The notes below the pieces were generated by a model. That model made no database searches. It saw nothing but the letters and a program-made list of their open reading frames with translations, and was not told the origin of the DNA. From Thiobacillus sp. 0-1251 (GTDB taxonomy: Bacteria > Pseudomonadota > Gammaproteobacteria > Burkholderiales > Thiobacillaceae), in contig MKWL01000001.1 in the NCBI GenBank assembly GCA_001899305.1, forward strand, positions 434,001 to 498,000: DNA of 64,000 bases, written 5' to 3'. The position numbers were made by a program, and so were the translations under genes. This document shows positions 26,594-35,430 of this stretch, in pieces. Within the stretch, counting starts at the first letter, position 1; each line of letters begins with the position of its first letter.

Positions 26594-28084
26594 ATGAATC
26601 TGGCCAAGAATGCGAGTTCCGACAATCTGCCGTGTTCGTTCGTCATCTTCGGCGCGACCGGCAACCTCGCGTCGAACAAGCTGTTGCCTGCGCTGTATCA
26701 CCTCGAGGCGGCGGCCCGATTGGCCGAATCGCTGACCATCATCGCGTTCTCGCGGCGCGACTGGACGACCGACAGCTGGCGCGAGCACATGCGCGAAGTC
26801 CTCAAGGACAGGATCAAGGGATCGCTCGATACACCGGTGTTCGAGCGCTTCATCGCCCGTTTTTCCTATCACAAGGGCGACCTTAACGACGTCGAGTCCT
26901 TCCATGCACTGGCCAACCGTCTGCCGCCAGAGTCGGCGTGCTCAAGCACCGTGTTCTACCTGGCGATCAAGCCGGCCGAATTCAGTGCGGTGATCCAGAA
27001 CCTCGAGGCCGTTGGCCTCAACAAGCCGCGCGGGCTGAACCGGGTGGTGATCGAAAAGCCCTTCGGCGAGGATCTCGAATCGGCCCAGATGCTGAACCGC
27101 CTGTTGCACCAGCACTTCGACGAGGAGCAGGTCTATCGCATCGATCATTTCCTCGGCAAGGAAACGGTGCAGAACCTGCTGGTGTTCCGCTTCGCCAACA
27201 CGCTGATCGAGCCCTTGTGGAACCGTAATTTCATCGACCACGTGCAGATCACGGTGGCCGAGTCGATCGGCATCGAGCAGCGCGCCGACTACTACGACCG
27301 CGCGGGCGCGCTGCGCGACATGCTGCAGAACCACCTGATGCAATTGCTCACGGTCGTTGCGATGGAACCGCCGCCGGCGCTCGAGGCCGATGCGCTGCGC
27401 GACGAGAAGGTCAAGGTGCTGCGCTCGATCCGGCCGATCGCCAAGCGCGCGGTCCATGCCCACGCTGTGCGGGCGCAATATGCGCGCGGCAACATCGACG
27501 GCCAGTCGGTCATGGGCTACCAGCAGGAAGACGGCGTCGAGTCGAATTCGATTACCGAAACCTTCGTCGCGGCCAAGTTCTACATCGACAACTGGCGCTG
27601 GCGCGGCGTGCCGTTCTATCTGCGCACCGGAAAACGACTGGAGAAGCAGACGTCGATTATCGCAATCCGTTTTCGCCACCCGCCGCAACAGCTGTTCCGT
27701 GAAACGCCCGTTGAAACTTTGGCGCCGAACTGGGTGCTGCTGTCGATCCAGCCCGAGGAATCGATGCGCATGGAAATCCATGTGAAACAGCCTGGCCTCG
27801 ACATGGATACGCGCGTGATGCAGATGAACGCAAGCTTTCTGAAAACCGACGAGCAGACGCTCGATGCCTACGAGACCCTGCTGCTCGACGTGATCGAGGG
27901 TGATCGGTCGCTGTTCATCCGCTTCGACGAGGTCGAATGGGCCTGGCGGGTAGTCGATCCCATTCTCCGGAACTGGACCGTCGAGCGCGAGTTCATCCCG
28001 ACCTATCCCGCCGGGTCCTGGGGGCCGGCCGAGGCGAATCGGCTGTTCGACAGCGACGACCAGACCTGGCGCGACGAACTGTGA
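26594..28084 (+). CDS. zwf: Glucose-6-phosphate 1-dehydrogenase
   Basis: The 496-residue enzyme oxidises glucose 6-phosphate to 6-phosphoglucono-lactone. It shows the dinucleotide-binding FGATGNLASNKLLPALY, the EKPFGEDL segment and the active-site signature RIDHFLGKE. A strong AAGGAGGG lies just before the ATG, one base after the gnd stop. Its stop overlaps the pgl start (TGATG). Confidence 0.96.
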   Translation: MNLAKNASSDNLPCSFVIFGATGNLASNKLLPALYHLEAAARLAESLTIIAFSRRDWTTDSWREHMREVLKDRIKGSLDTPVFERFIARFSYHKGDLNDVESFHALANRLPPESACSSTVFYLAIKPAEFSAVIQNLEAVGLNKPRGLNRVVIEKPFGEDLESAQMLNRLLHQHFDEEQVYRIDHFLGKETVQNLLVFRFANTLIEPLWNRNFIDHVQITVAESIGIEQRADYYDRAGALRDMLQNHLMQLLTVVAMEPPPALEADALRDEKVKVLRSIRPIAKRAVHAHAVRAQYARGNIDGQSVMGYQQEDGVESNSITETFVAAKFYIDNWRWRGVPFYLRTGKRLEKQTSIIAIRFRHPPQQLFRETPVETLAPNWVLLSIQPEESMRMEIHVKQPGLDMDTRVMQMNASFLKTDEQTLDAYETLLLDVIEGDRSLFIRFDEVEWAWRVVDPILRNWTVEREFIPTYPAGSWGPAEANRLFDSDDQTWRDEL

Positions 28085-28776
28085 TGACGACCCAGTGGCG
28101 GGTGTTCGCCGATGCCGATTCGCTGGTGCGGGCGCTGGCCGACGCCCTGTGCGCCGAGGCCGCTGCGGCGATTGCCGCGCGTGGCGCGTTCCACCTGGTC
28201 CTGGCCGGCGGTACCACGCCGCGCACCTTGTATACCGAGCTCGCGCGGCGTGGTGCCGGCGATGCGTGCTGGCATATCTGGTATGGCGACGAGCGCTGCC
28301 TTCCAGCCAATGATGCCGAGCGCAACAGCGCCATGGCCGAGGCCGCCTGGCTAGCGGCGTCGAACATTCCCGAGGAACAACGCTGGCCGATCCCTGCCGA
28401 GTTTGGTGCCGACGAAGCGGCAGCGGTATATGCGGATTGGCTGGAGCGCGTGGGCGATTTCGATGTCGTGCTGCTCGGCATGGGCGAGGACGGCCATACG
28501 GCGAGTCTTTTCCCCGGCCACCACTGGGGAACAGCGGCGGACAGTCCAGATGCGCTGGCCGTATCCGATGCGCCGAAGCCACCACCCCAGCGCGTGAGCC
28601 TGTCGGCGGCGCGGTTGAATCGCAGTATGAAGCTGTGGGTCGTGGTCACGGGCGCCGGCAAGCATGCGGCGTTGCAGCGCTGGCGCCGTGGCGAGACGCT
28701 GCCAATCTCGGCCGTCAAGGGCAGGCAGGAGACGGTCGCCTGGCTCGATGCCGCCGCATCGGCGCAGAGCGGCTGA
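28084..28776 (+). CDS. pgl: 6-phosphogluconolactonase
   Basis: The 230-residue DevB/SOL-type lactonase hydrolyses 6-phosphogluconolactone, completing the oxidative pentose phosphate branch with zwf and gnd. It has LAGGTTPRTLYTEL, YGDERCLP and GMGEDGHTASLFPGH. The ATG overlaps the zwf stop by one base. Its stop directly abuts the stop of the convergent rbgA gene with no intervening base. Confidence 0.95.
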   Translation: MTTQWRVFADADSLVRALADALCAEAAAAIAARGAFHLVLAGGTTPRTLYTELARRGAGDACWHIWYGDERCLPANDAERNSAMAEAAWLAASNIPEEQRWPIPAEFGADEAAAVYADWLERVGDFDVVLLGMGEDGHTASLFPGHHWGTAADSPDALAVSDAPKPPPQRVSLSAARLNRSMKLWVVVTGAGKHAALQRWRRGETLPISAVKGRQETVAWLDAAASAQSG

Positions 28777-29691
28777 TCAGTCGCCGCTCGCGTCGGGTTC
28801 GGGCGCGGCTGTCTTTTTGGGCTTTTCCGCCGCGGCCAGCATCGCCTGCCGTGTCGCCGGCGTCTCCAGGCTGATGCGACCGAGCGTGCCGCTGCGGTAA
28901 TCGGTCAGCAGGATCATCGCGGCCTTTTCCAGGTCGAGTTCGCCGCCGCGCCCCTTGAGGATGCAGCCGCGTTTCTTCGCCACCGCCTCCAGCACGCCGG
29001 TCGCATCCAGCCCTTCAAGCGCGAAGCCATAGCGTGCCTTCAGCAGCTCCGGGTAGCGTTCGAGCAGGATGCCCGCCAGAAATACCGCCACTTCCTCGTC
29101 GATCACCGCGTTGCGGCCGATGGCGTGGCTGGCGGCCAGCATGAAGCCGTCGGCGTCGTGTTCGATCTTCGGCCAGGTCATTCCCGGCGTGTCGACCAGG
29201 ATCAGCCGCGGCGACAGGTTGATGCGCTGCTGCGACTTGGTCACCGCCGGCTCGTCGCCCACCGCCGCCACCTTGCGCTTGACCCAGGTGTTCATCAGCG
29301 TCGACTTGCCGACGTTGGGAATGCCCATGATCATCAGCCGCAGCGGCTTGAAGGCATCGTCGCGATGTGGTGCAAGCTTCTGTGCCAGGCCCGGCAGCTT
29401 CGCCACGTCGCCGGGCTTCTTCGCCGAGATCGCCACTGCCATCACGCCGGGCTGCCTGTTGAAATAGTCGATCCAGGCGCGCGTTGCCTCGGGATCGGCC
29501 AGATCGACCTTGTTCAGCACCTTGAGGCAGGGGCGTTGCCTGAAGTGGCGCAGCTCGTGGATCATGGGGTTGCTGCCGGCCTCGGGCAGGCGCGCGTCGA
29601 GCACCTCGACCACCACGTCGATCTGCGCCATCGTCTCCGCGGCCTTCTTGCGCGCGGTGGTCATGTGACCGGGGAACCACTGGATCGCCAT
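28777..29691 (-). CDS. ylqF: Ribosome biogenesis GTPase YlqF/RbgA
   Basis: The 304-residue circularly permuted GTPase assists large-subunit assembly. The G4 motif NKVDLAD (about residue 60) comes before G1 GIPNVGKST (about 123) and G3 DTPG (about 167), the defining permuted order. The N-terminal IQWFPGHMTTARK is the family signature. The C-terminus ends in a Lys/Pro/Ala-rich tail. Confidence 0.95.
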   Translation of the reverse strand: MAIQWFPGHMTTARKKAAETMAQIDVVVEVLDARLPEAGSNPMIHELRHFRQRPCLKVLNKVDLADPEATRAWIDYFNRQPGVMAVAISAKKPGDVAKLPGLAQKLAPHRDDAFKPLRLMIMGIPNVGKSTLMNTWVKRKVAAVGDEPAVTKSQQRINLSPRLILVDTPGMTWPKIEHDADGFMLAASHAIGRNAVIDEEVAVFLAGILLERYPELLKARYGFALEGLDATGVLEAVAKKRGCILKGRGGELDLEKAAMILLTDYRSGTLGRISLETPATRQAMLAAAEKPKKTAAPEPDASGD

Positions 29692-29739
29692 GGGGTGGGG
29701 GCTCGGCTAAAGGGCCGTGATTATCGCATCAGTGCGGCA

Positions 29740-31155
29740 TCAGCCCGCGCCGCCGCCGCTTCCCACGCCATGCGCGGCCTGCAACACCAGCGCGTCGAAG
29801 TCGGCGGCGCTCATCAGGCCGCGCTCGGCGACGATGTCGCGTACCGGACGGCCGGACTTCTCCGATTCCTTGGCGACTTCGGCGGCCTGGTTGTAGCCGA
29901 TCTGCGTGTTGAGCAGGGTGGCGAGCGCGACGCTCTGGTGGATGAAGAAGGCGCAGCGCTCCCTGTTTACAACAATCCCCTTGAGATTCTTTTCGGTGGC
30001 GGCGTTCATCGCGTGGGTCAGCCAGTCCATGGCGTCGAACAGCGCGCTGCCCAGGGCCGGCATCATCACGTTCAATTCCATCTGCCCGGCCTGCACCATG
30101 TAGGAGACGGCGGCGTCCTGCCCCAGCACCTGGAAGCACACTTGGTTCAGCATCTCGAACATCACCGGGTTGACCTTGCCCGGCATGATGCTGGAACCGG
30201 GCTGCACCGGCGGCAACTGGATTTCGCCCAGACCGGTGCGCGGGCCGGAGGCGAGCAGCCGCAGGTCGTTGGAAATGCGCGTGAGTTCCAAAGCCAGATT
30301 GCGGATCTCGCCCGACAGGCGCGCGAGGTCGTTCATCGACTGCATCTGCGCGACCAGTTGGCCGACGCGGATCGGCTCCCCGGTGAGCCTGGCGAGTTCG
30401 GCCGCCACGCGGGCCGGGTAGTCGGGCGAGGTGTTCAGGCCGGTGCCGGCGGCGGAACCGCCCAGGCCGATTTCGCACAATGCCGGGCGCACGGCTTCGA
30501 GCGCGGCGGCACAGCGGGACAGCGTCCATGCGTACCCGGCGAATTCCTGCCCCAGCGTGGTCGGCACCGCGTCCTGCAGGTGCGTGCGGCCGGATTTCAC
30601 GGTGTCCTTCTCGCGCTCGGCGAGGCGCGAGAATTCCGCTGCCATAGCATGCACCGCAGCGACCAGGTGCGGCAGCTTGGCCAGCACGGCGAGGCGGATC
30701 GCGGTGGGGATGGTGTCGTTGGTCGACTGCCCCATGTTGACGTCGTCGTTGGGGTTGACCGGCTTGTACGCGCCCTTTTCGCCGCCCAGCGCGACGTTGG
30801 CGAGGTTGGCAATGACCTCGTTGCTGTTCATGTTGTGGCTGGTGCCGGCGCCGGCCTGGAAGCGGTCGACCACGAACTGCTCGATGTGCCGGCCGGCCAG
30901 GATCTGTTCGCAGGCGGCGACGATGGCGTCGCGTTTCTGTTCGCTCAGCCAGTCCGGCTGGCAGTTGGCGCGCGCGGCGGCGAGCTTGATGCGAACGTGG
31001 GCTAGTACGAAATCCTTATCCGCGCGGCGGCCCGAAATGGGAAAATTGGCGACGGCGCGCGCCGTTTGTGCGCCATACCAGGCGTCCACGGGAACCTGGA
31101 CTTCGCCCAGCGAGTCCTTCTCGGTACGAAATTGATTCGTGGCGAATTCATTCAT
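29740..31155 (-). CDS. aspA: Aspartate ammonia-lyase type member of the fumarase/aspartase superfamily
   Basis: The 471-residue protein has the superfamily signature GSSIMPGKVNP and TSHNMNSNEV, with QSTNDTIPTA in the active site. The residues after the signature read VMFEMLNQVCFQV, closer to aspartases (VVPEVVNQVCF) than to class II fumarases (which have a QCE segment), and the N-terminal ANFPISG also resembles aspartases. It therefore probably interconverts aspartate and fumarate plus ammonia. Fumarase activity is the main alternative. The start codon is only 13 bases from the divergent TlpA-like start. Confidence 0.75.
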   Translation of the reverse strand: MNEFATNQFRTEKDSLGEVQVPVDAWYGAQTARAVANFPISGRRADKDFVLAHVRIKLAAARANCQPDWLSEQKRDAIVAACEQILAGRHIEQFVVDRFQAGAGTSHNMNSNEVIANLANVALGGEKGAYKPVNPNDDVNMGQSTNDTIPTAIRLAVLAKLPHLVAAVHAMAAEFSRLAEREKDTVKSGRTHLQDAVPTTLGQEFAGYAWTLSRCAAALEAVRPALCEIGLGGSAAGTGLNTSPDYPARVAAELARLTGEPIRVGQLVAQMQSMNDLARLSGEIRNLALELTRISNDLRLLASGPRTGLGEIQLPPVQPGSSIMPGKVNPVMFEMLNQVCFQVLGQDAAVSYMVQAGQMELNVMMPALGSALFDAMDWLTHAMNAATEKNLKGIVVNRERCAFFIHQSVALATLLNTQIGYNQAAEVAKESEKSGRPVRDIVAERGLMSAADFDALVLQAAHGVGSGGGAG

Positions 31156-31168
31156 GATGGTAAAACCA

Positions 31169-31663
31169 ATGCAGACATTACAAGGTGGTCGATTTTATCC
31201 GATATGGCTGGCCGGGCTATTACTGGCACTGCTCGCCTCCTGGGCCCATGCGGGCGGATTCACGCTGACCGATACCAACGGCAAGACCCATACGCTGGAC
31301 GGCTACAAGGGCAAGTGGGTGCTGGTGAATTTCTGGGCAACCTGGTGTCCGCCCTGCCAGGAGGAGATTCCAGACCTGATCGCGCTGCACGGCGAGAAGA
31401 AGAACAACCTCGTCGTCATCGGTATCGCCATGGATTATCGCAATGCCAAGCAGGTGACCGATTTCGCGGACGGACTGCTGGTCGATTACCCGATCGTGCT
31501 GGGAAATGCCCAGGTAGCCAGCCAGATCGGGCCGGTTCAAGGCTTGCCGACTACCTATCTATACAACCCGGACGGTAAAATGGTTGCCCAGCAAGTGGGC
31601 GCGATTACCCGTGAATCGGTGGAAAGCTTCATTGCCAAGAAAAGTGCACGTACCAAGAAATAA
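31169..31663 (+). CDS. TlpA/ResA-like periplasmic thioredoxin-fold protein
   Basis: A 164-residue protein with an N-terminal signal anchor or signal peptide (IWLAGLLLALLASWAHA) and a TlpA-like domain: NFWATWCPPCQEEIP with CxxC at 60-63, and the cis-Pro GLPTTYLYNPDG near 125. Such proteins reduce disulfides in the periplasm, for example in cytochrome c maturation. Starts at 31154 or 31157 are also possible and would overlap aspA. It is followed by a second thioredoxin-fold gene 24 bases later. Confidence 0.88.
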   Translation: MQTLQGGRFYPIWLAGLLLALLASWAHAGGFTLTDTNGKTHTLDGYKGKWVLVNFWATWCPPCQEEIPDLIALHGEKKNNLVVIGIAMDYRNAKQVTDFADGLLVDYPIVLGNAQVASQIGPVQGLPTTYLYNPDGKMVAQQVGAITRESVESFIAKKSARTKK

Positions 31664-31687
31664 GCCACTGCATAACGAGGAGACACC

Positions 31688-32194
31688 ATGCGCCAACTGT
31701 TTATCGCGTTCCTGATGGTATTCGCCGTATCCGCGCAGGCGGAGACGCGTGACCCCCTCAGCTATTTCTTCCAGCCCAAGTTCGGCGATTTCCACGCCGA
31801 ACTCCAGACCGCCCGTGAGCAGGGCAAGAAAGGGATCTTCCTGTTCTTTGAAATGGACGACTGTCCGTTTTGCGAACGCATGAGAAGTACCATCCTCAAC
31901 CAGTCCGACGTCCAGGATGCCTATCGTGCGAAGTTCCTGCTGTATCCGATCGACGTCAATGGTGATACGCAGATGACCGATTTCCAGGGCAAGCAAACCA
32001 CTGAAAAGGCATTCGCGCTCGCCAACCGCGTGCGTGCCACGCCGACGATGTTGTTTATCGATCTCGACGGCAAACTGGTTACGCGCTATGTCGGTCCCAC
32101 CAAGGACAAGGCCGAATTCCTGTTGCTCGGCAAGTATGTGGCCGAGGGCAGCTACGCGAGCGAACCCTTCACCAAATACAAGCAAGGTAAATGA
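31688..32194 (+). CDS. Periplasmic thioredoxin-fold (SoxW-like) protein
   Basis: A 168-residue protein with a clean signal peptide (MRQLFIAFLMVFAVSAQA) and a thioredoxin fold with CPFC at 59-62 in GIFLFFEMDDCPFCERM. RVRATPTMLFIDLDG provides the cis-proline. It resembles SoxW/DUF255-like proteins that work with sulfur-oxidation systems, but no sox genes are in view. A good ribosome site (GAGGAG) precedes the ATG. It overlaps the TolC-type gene by four bases (ATGA). Confidence 0.82.
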   Translation: MRQLFIAFLMVFAVSAQAETRDPLSYFFQPKFGDFHAELQTAREQGKKGIFLFFEMDDCPFCERMRSTILNQSDVQDAYRAKFLLYPIDVNGDTQMTDFQGKQTTEKAFALANRVRATPTMLFIDLDGKLVTRYVGPTKDKAEFLLLGKYVAEGSYASEPFTKYKQGK

Positions 32195-33459
32195 GGCGCA
32201 CGGCGTGGGGCGCGTTGCTGGCGTGCGCGCTGTCCGCCACGGCGGCTGCAGAACAACTGACGCTGGATGAGGCGCTGGCGAGTGTGGCCGCGCCCCATCC
32301 CGATCGGCGGGTTGCAGAAAGTGAACTGGCCTTGGCGCGCGCCAACCGTGTGGAGGCGGACAGCCGCCAGGATTTCAGCCTCTTCCTGGACGGAAGCCTG
32401 CGCACGGGACGGCGGCCCGATGGCGACTGGAAACCCGACAACATCGGCCGCATCGTTGCGCGCAAGCCGCTGTTCGACTTCGGCCGCAGCAGTCAGGCGA
32501 TCGCTGCAGCGGACCAGGAAGTCACCGCCCGGCAGGAGGCGCTCTACAACGTCGAGAGCCTGCGCCGTATCGACATCATGGCGCGCTATTTCGACGTCCT
32601 CATGGCCGACAGGCAGTATGCCGCCGACAACGAATTCATGGCGGTCGCGTATGTGGCCTGGGACAACGCGAAGGATCGTTTCAAAGTGGGACAAATCAGC
32701 CAGCCCGCTCTGTTGAAGCTGGAAACCGAGTACCAGGATGTTCGCGAGCGCCGCAACGCCAGCGAGCAGCGCATGCGCAGTGCACGACAGCGGCTTGCCC
32801 AGGCTATTTACCGCCCAGATACCTTGCCTGAAGAGCTGGCCGAGCCCGAACTCAAGGGCAATGCCCGTCCGGTCCCCGAATACGAAGCCATGCTGCCATG
32901 GGTCATGGCGAAGAACCCGCGCATTCTCGCGCTGCAGGCCCAGTTGGCTGCAGCAGATGCGCGCCTGGCAGCGATACGCGCGGATCGCAACCCGACGCTT
33001 GATGCCGAGGTCATCGGCGGCGGCTACAGCCGGGAATCGACCACGCGCGACGAAGCGAGTGCCGGGCTGGTGTTCACCATTCCGCTTTACCAGGGCGGGC
33101 GCGTGGATGCCCGGATTGCGCGTGAGCTGGCACAGAAGGAGCGCATAGCCGCCGAGCTGGAAAAACTCAAGTTCGACCTGTCCGACACCCTGCTCGCGAC
33201 CCTGCAGGAGATCGAATGGCTGCGTGGCAGCAGCCGCGCGGCGGCCGACAAGCAGATCGAGTATCGCGACTGGGCGCTGGAACGTGCGCGTGCGGAATAT
33301 GAACTGGAACTGAAAACCAACCTGGGCACCAGCATGGCGGAAACCCAGATGGCGCAGATACGCCGCAAGCAAGTGGAATACCGGCTGGCGCTGGCGCTGG
33401 CGCGGCTGCAGGCATTGTCCGGTGGCAATCTGCCGCCTGTTGAGGGAGCACGAAAATGA
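32191..33459 (+). CDS. TolC-family outer-membrane efflux/export factor
   Basis: A 422-residue outer-membrane factor with a signal peptide (LLACALSATAAA), the OEP-family opening LTLDEALASVA and two repeated helical halves. The second half includes AGLVFTIPLYQGGRVDARIA, the classic OEP turn. It would form the trimeric outer-membrane channel of a tripartite exporter. It is coupled to the upstream thioredoxin-fold gene and overlaps the adaptor gene by four bases. No inner-membrane pump follows. Confidence 0.9.
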   Translation: MRRTAWGALLACALSATAAAEQLTLDEALASVAAPHPDRRVAESELALARANRVEADSRQDFSLFLDGSLRTGRRPDGDWKPDNIGRIVARKPLFDFGRSSQAIAAADQEVTARQEALYNVESLRRIDIMARYFDVLMADRQYAADNEFMAVAYVAWDNAKDRFKVGQISQPALLKLETEYQDVRERRNASEQRMRSARQRLAQAIYRPDTLPEELAEPELKGNARPVPEYEAMLPWVMAKNPRILALQAQLAAADARLAAIRADRNPTLDAEVIGGGYSRESTTRDEASAGLVFTIPLYQGGRVDARIARELAQKERIAAELEKLKFDLSDTLLATLQEIEWLRGSSRAAADKQIEYRDWALERARAEYELELKTNLGTSMAETQMAQIRRKQVEYRLALALARLQALSGGNLPPVEGARK

Positions 33460-33968
33460 ATCAGCGCATGGCGGCCATTGCACTGGCCGGATTGAGCCTG
33501 CTGGGTACCCACCCGCTATGGGCCGCGGATAAGGTTGAACTTACCACCCGCGTGTCCGGCGTGGTGGAGTCGGTGTTGGTCAAGCCCGGCCAGCGCGTGA
33601 AGAAAGGCGCCGTCCTGCTGCGTCTGGACAGGACCATCCTGCAGGCGCGCCTTGAGGAAGCCACGGCGGACCATGCGCGCGCGCAGGCTGATGAGGCCGA
33701 CGCCAAGCGCGAGCAGGGACGGGCACAGGAACTGTACGATCGGACGGTGTCGTCGACCAGCGAACTGGAAGCCGCCGAATTGCGCTACGCGCGTGCCCAG
33801 GCTGCGCTGTCGGCGGCCCAGGCGCGTCGGGTGATCGCGCAGAAAAATCTGGCGGATGCCGAGCTGAAAGCGCCGTTCGATGGCGTGGTGAGCGCGATAC
33901 CGGGCGGCTCCGGTACCGTCGTGGTCGCGGATTGCCAGCCGAAGCCGCTGATCGTCCTGTCGCGCTAA
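33456..33968 (+). CDS. Short HlyD/RND-type periplasmic adaptor protein
   Basis: A 170-residue exported protein (signal MNQRMAAIALAGLSLLGTHPLWA) with a lipoyl-like half VSGVVESVLVKPGQRVKKGAVLLRLD, an alpha-helical hairpin (about residues 60-125) and the second lipoyl half AELKAPFDGVVSAIPGG. It ends soon after, so the beta-barrel and membrane-proximal domains found in usual adaptors (about 350-400 residues) are absent. The frame is intact, so this looks like a natural short form rather than a frameshift. The partner pump is not encoded here. Confidence 0.85.
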   Translation: MNQRMAAIALAGLSLLGTHPLWAADKVELTTRVSGVVESVLVKPGQRVKKGAVLLRLDRTILQARLEEATADHARAQADEADAKREQGRAQELYDRTVSSTSELEAAELRYARAQAALSAAQARRVIAQKNLADAELKAPFDGVVSAIPGGSGTVVVADCQPKPLIVLSR

Positions 33969-34019
33969 GTATCGAACCCGATCGACCCGGCCTGGCGTGT
34001 CCGTGGCCTGCCAGCCGCG

Positions 34020-34523
34020 TCAGGCCATGCGCCGGGCGATTTCGGTTTCCATTTCAGCCGCCTGATGTGGCGACGCGACTGCAGCGATCACCTTGTAGCA
34101 CATCGGCAGGACGGCGTTGAAACCAGCCAGATCCTGTACTTCGCTCATTTTCCGGTAGGCCGGGGACTTGGTTCCCACCAGGGCGGACAGGAATTCCAGC
34201 GCATAGGTGCGGGTGCTTTCCAGGTTGGCGGCGGAGTGCGCAGGAGTGGCCGCTGCGGGAACCGGGCTGCGGGAAGCGGCCGGCGCGGGCTGCGAAGGTG
34301 ATGCCATGTTGCGCAAGGCCTGAATGAACCCGCTTTGCAGCAAGTCGTTCACCATCGCTTCCAGCTCGGCGCAGTGGGGCATCTTCTTGCAGAGTTCGTC
34401 AAACGAAATGCCATTTCCCACGCTGAACAGGATTTGTCGGTGTCGGGGCCGCAAGGTATGGCCGAGGTTGAAGATTTCTTCCTGTCCCTTAACCGTGCGG
34501 GACAATTGCATTGTCATGTCCAT
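34020..34523 (-). CDS. Hypothetical protein with winged-helix-like N-terminus
   Basis: A 167-residue protein I cannot place in a named family with certainty. The N-terminal part (about 1-65) contains TLRPRHRQILFSVGNGISFDEL and LEAMVNDLLQSGFIQ, a pattern suggesting a small helix-turn-helix or winged-helix fold. A Pro/Ala/Ser-rich linker (about 70-100) separates it from a C-terminal helical domain (about 105-165). The ATG at 34523 is chosen for its GGAGG; an ATG at 34553 lacks one. No signal peptide, so probably cytoplasmic. It is convergent with the adaptor gene. Confidence 0.7.
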   Translation of the reverse strand: MDMTMQLSRTVKGQEEIFNLGHTLRPRHRQILFSVGNGISFDELCKKMPHCAELEAMVNDLLQSGFIQALRNMASPSQPAPAASRSPVPAAATPAHSAANLESTRTYALEFLSALVGTKSPAYRKMSEVQDLAGFNAVLPMCYKVIAAVASPHQAAEMETEIARRMA

Positions 34524-34787
34524 GGTCGCCTCCGTTGTTGTGATTGCAGGCATTTAGCCTGTGGCGGACATACTGCATGGCTTGTGCCAGGTGACAAAAT
34601 GCCCCGGACGCCTTGTTTGACAAGGCACGCGGCGCAGGAGGCCGGGGAGGAAACGGCTGAAAAGTGTCGATGGCGTGACGGCCGGTTGAGATTTCGTCAG
34701 CGGACAAGGCGGGTGGGGCAAGGCATGCCCGGAACGGGTGTTCAGGCTAGGTGCTTTTGGCGTGCGGCATGTCCCTGCAAGGGGACG
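34524..34787. other. Intergenic stretch with two small hairpins
   Basis: These 264 bases between two minus-strand genes contain no convincing gene. Two short hairpins are visible: GCCTTG/CAAGGC near 34612-34628 and GTCCCT/GGGGAC with a GCAA loop at 34771-34786, the latter just beyond the transglycosylase stop. Neither has a T-run. The promoter of the hypothetical gene at 34523 is presumably here. Confidence 0.4.
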
Positions 34788-35429
34788 TCAACTGCGCGGG
34801 TCGGAGTCGGTGCGATTGTCGGCCGATTGGGTGCGAGGGGTGTAATCCCAGTAACGTTTCCAGGCGTTGACGACGAGCGTCGGATATTCCGGCTGGCCCA
34901 GGCTGCCGTTGTAGCGGCCCAGCGCACGGAATAAGTCACCGTGCTCGATGTCGATGTAATAGCGCAGGATCAGCGCGCCGTATCTCAAATTGGTGCGGAG
35001 CTGGAACAGGTTGTGGTTGGGGTTGCCGATGGTTTTGACCCAGAAGGGCATGACTTGCGTGTAGCCGCGCGCACCGACTGGCGACACGGCATATTTGCGG
35101 AAACCGCTTTCCACCTGGATCAATCCCAGCATCAATTGCGGATCGACGCCGGCGCGCGAAGCCTCCCAGTGCAGCGTGGTCAGGAATTCGAGCCGTTCGT
35201 CCTCGTCGGGCATGCGTTTGGCCAGCCGGCGTGACATTTCCTTCAGCCAAGCGGCGCCATCGGCCGGGTTGCGGAATGCCGTACGGGTGACCGGCGTGTC
35301 CGCCAGGGCGCGCTGCAGGGATGAACGCACATTGGCCGACATCGCTTCTTCGAGCTGCCCCCCCGCGTGCGCGGGCTGGGCAAGCAGCAAAGCGGCGATC
35401 AGCAGCCCGATGTGCGTCCGTTTGTTCAT
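34788..35429 (-). CDS. Periplasmic lytic transglycosylase (SLT domain)
   Basis: A 213-residue exported protein (signal IGLLIAALLLAQPAHA) with a C-terminal SLT domain. The catalytic Glu is in GLIQVESGFRKYAVSP, followed by GARGYTQVMPFW (the usual GLMQ block reads GYTQ) and later ALGRYNGSLGQPEY with the conserved AYN-like turn. It cleaves peptidoglycan glycan strands with 1,6-anhydro product formation. The start lies one base beyond the proS stop, so the two genes are probably co-transcribed. Confidence 0.9.
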   Translation of the reverse strand: MNKRTHIGLLIAALLLAQPAHAGGQLEEAMSANVRSSLQRALADTPVTRTAFRNPADGAAWLKEMSRRLAKRMPDEDERLEFLTTLHWEASRAGVDPQLMLGLIQVESGFRKYAVSPVGARGYTQVMPFWVKTIGNPNHNLFQLRTNLRYGALILRYYIDIEHGDLFRALGRYNGSLGQPEYPTLVVNAWKRYWDYTPRTQSADNRTDSDPRS

Positions 35430-35430
35430 G

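Noticed and set aside
33991-34026. GGCCTG...CAGGCC pair between two convergent genes as a terminator
   Set aside because: The loop is long, the stem short and there is no T-tract.
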